In this document: positions 6,267 to 7,813 of the stretch, one piece after another | Layout: each line of letters starts with the position of its first letter | Numbering within the stretch: position 1 is the first letter of the stretch | From: Chloroflexota bacterium | GTDB lineage: Bacteria > Chloroflexota > Limnocylindria > QHBO01 | NCBI GenBank assembly: GCA_005879775.1 | Contig: VBJX01000045.1 | Location: 1-7,813 of the forward strand | DNA length: 7,813 nt | Reading direction: 5' to 3' | Position numbers and translations under genes: made by a program | Notes under the pieces: model-generated | Database searches by the model: none | Told to the model about the DNA's origin: nothing | The model's input: only the letters and a program-made list of their open reading frames with translations

Positions 6267-7813
6267 ATGACAGCCAATTCCGAGTACAGGCCGAAGCTCT
6301 GGGTCCCGGGCGACTGGAATGCTTTCTTCGGGCTCGGCACCAACGTCCTGCTGAACGTGCTGGTCCTGTCGGGGCTGATGCTCTTCGTCATCAAGCTGCC
6401 GGGGGACACGATCGTCTACGGCCGCATCCTGCCGGCGCTCGCCATCGCCCTGCCGCTCGGCAACATCTGGTACGCCTATCTGGCCTATCGGCTTTCGCAT
6501 CGCGAGGGCCGCGACACGTTCGCTGCCATGCCGTACGGCCCAAGCGTGCCCCACTACTTCTTCGTGACCTTCGTGATCATGCTGCCGGTCGTCATCAAGA
6601 CCGGCGACGTGATGGTGGCCTACGAGGCTGGGCTGGCCTGGGCCTTCTTCATCGGCGTGGTGGTCCTGATCGGTGCGTTCATCGGACCGACCATTCGGGC
6701 CTACACCCCGCGGGCGGCAATGCTCGGCACGCTGGCCGGCATCTCGATCGCGTTCATCAGCATGGCCGCGGCCTTCCAGATGTACACCGCGGCCTGGATC
6801 GCCCTGGCCACGTTCGCGATCATCCTCCTCTCGTGGACGGCCGGGGTTCGCCTGCCGTTCGGGATCCCGGGCGGGCTGGCGGCGATCGTGGTCGGCACGG
6901 CGTTGGGCTGGGCCTCGTACCAGTTCTTCGGCTGGAAGGGCCTCGACCCGCAGCAGGTGAGCGACTCGTTCAAGCAGTTCGGGATCCATCTGCCGGTCTT
7001 CGGTACCGAGGTGATCTCCGGTCTGTCGAATGCGGCTCCGTTGCTGGCGACCGCCATTCCCCTTGGCGTCTACAACTTCACCGAGGGAATGAACAACGTC
7101 GAGAGCGCCTCGGCAGCGGGTGACAGCTACAACCTGCGCTACATCCTGATGGCCGATGGCCTGGGGGCGGTGGTCGGATCATTCCTGGGAAGCCCCTTCC
7201 CGCCGGCCGTCTATATCGGTCATCCGGGCTGGAAGGCAGTCGGTGGCCGGATCGGCTACTCGCTGGCGACCGGGGTCGTCATCGCCCTGATCTGCTTCAC
7301 CGGACTGGTGAGCTTCTTCCTGGCGGTGATCCCTGGGGCGGCGCTCTTCCCGATCCTGCTCTTCATCGGCCTGGTGATCGGCGCGCAGGCATTCCAGACC
7401 TCGGTCGCGCGGCACGCGCCGGCGATCGTCCTGGCCCTGGTGCCGAACATCGCGCAATGGGCGCAGACCCAGGTGGACAACTCGCTGGCCGCTGCCGGCA
7501 CGAATGCCGCCGCGATCCTGCCAGCCCTCAACGGCAATGGCGTCGTGTACCAGGGCATGGCGATCCTCGGCTCGGGCGCGGTGCTCGCCGGGCTCATGCT
7601 GGGCGCGATAGCGGTCTTCGTGATCGACAAGGCCTATTCCCGCGCCATCTTCTATAGCCTCGCGGCAGCGGTATTGGCGGCTGTCGGGCTGATCAACAAC
7701 CCGGCCGGGCTGATCTTCCAGTTCACCGATGGGTTCAGCATCCATGCACCCAACGAGGTGTGGATCGGCTACGTACTCGCCGCGGTGGTGATCTGGGTCG
7801 TGGCTATGCGTGA
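6267..7813 (+). CDS. NCS2/AzgA-like purine or ureide permease (C-terminus beyond window)
   Basis: The frame runs from ATG 6267 to the window edge without a stop (515 codons seen). The TGA in the last three bases is out of frame. The protein is very hydrophobic with about 12 or more membrane segments and a short cytoplasmic start (MTANSEYRPKLWVPGDWNAF). It resembles the xanthine/uracil/AzgA (NCS2) permeases: an N-terminal MPYGPSVPHYF block, a central FGIPGGLAAIVVGTALGW segment, and NFTEGMNNVESASAAGD (270-286), where NCS2 proteins carry an acidic residue important for substrate or proton handling; Glu273 or Glu279 is the candidate here. It then has ADGLGAVVGSFLGSPFPP, similar to the next NCS2 repeat element. 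The usual AzgA 'F.D.FDT.GT' motif is not preserved, so the substrate may differ from adenine or guanine. Operon context suggests import of a purine, allantoin or another ureide. Superfamily likely; substrate unknown. Confidence 0.75.
   Translation, partial: MTANSEYRPKLWVPGDWNAFFGLGTNVLLNVLVLSGLMLFVIKLPGDTIVYGRILPALAIALPLGNIWYAYLAYRLSHREGRDTFAAMPYGPSVPHYFFVTFVIMLPVVIKTGDVMVAYEAGLAWAFFIGVVVLIGAFIGPTIRAYTPRAAMLGTLAGISIAFISMAAAFQMYTAAWIALATFAIILLSWTAGVRLPFGIPGGLAAIVVGTALGWASYQFFGWKGLDPQQVSDSFKQFGIHLPVFGTEVISGLSNAAPLLATAIPLGVYNFTEGMNNVESASAAGDSYNLRYILMADGLGAVVGSFLGSPFPPAVYIGHPGWKAVGGRIGYSLATGVVIALICFTGLVSFFLAVIPGAALFPILLFIGLVIGAQAFQTSVARHAPAIVLALVPNIAQWAQTQVDNSLAAAGTNAAAILPALNGNGVVYQGMAILGSGAVLAGLMLGAIAVFVIDKAYSRAIFYSLAAAVLAAVGLINNPAGLIFQFTDGFSIHAPNEVWIGYVLAAVVIWVVAMR

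Noticed and set aside
6006..6989. Minus-strand open frame of 327 codons over the hydrolase end and permease start
   Set aside because: It crosses two real genes and their gap, is rich in His, Arg and Asp, and has no domain or plausible promoter.

Overview
This 7.8-kb window comes from a GC-rich bacterial chromosome. Codon third positions are strongly G/C, genes overlap by 1-4 bases, and one gene may be leaderless. This style suits Actinomycetota or Chloroflexota, but nothing here (no rRNA, no marker protein) fixes the phylum. The window is one functional unit: a ureide (purine-derived nitrogen) utilisation locus. It has a divergently transcribed regulator and a tightly packed operon on the + strand.

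Layout. Positions 1-520 (minus strand) hold the N-terminal half of a PucR-type regulator, cut by the window edge. Positions 521-609 form a short divergent control region with repeated TGGCA half-sites and a candidate -10 box very close to the next start codon. On the + strand follow allH (DUF2877, 610-1546, with an apparent +1 frameshift near 1021-1085), allF/fdrA (1543-3060), allG (DUF1116, 3060-4484), allK (carbamate kinase, 4484-5467), a cysteine hydrolase of the isochorismatase-like superfamily resembling biuret hydrolase (5485-6174), and an NCS2/AzgA-like permease (6267 to beyond the right edge). No RNA gene, CRISPR array or mobile element was seen, and no stretch over 300 bases lacks a gene.

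How the genes fit together. FdrA, YlbE and YlbF of E. coli are now named AllF, AllG and AllH. Together they are the oxamate carbamoyltransferase of anaerobic allantoin breakdown: oxalurate plus phosphate gives oxamate plus carbamoyl phosphate. AllK then makes ATP from carbamoyl phosphate and ADP, releasing CO2 and ammonia. All four genes are present here in order H-F-G-K with stop/start overlaps. The added cysteine hydrolase and permease suggest that the cell imports a ureide or purine and removes a further amide nitrogen, possibly from oxamate itself or from a biuret-like or N-carbamoyl compound. That last step is inference. The PucR regulator fits control by a purine-pathway metabolite.

The most useful points to check are the substrate of the cysteine hydrolase, the allH frameshift (sequencing error or real lesion), and the repeat-rich divergent promoter. 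An uncorrected gene call would fuse the front of AllH to AllF in a false 816-residue protein.
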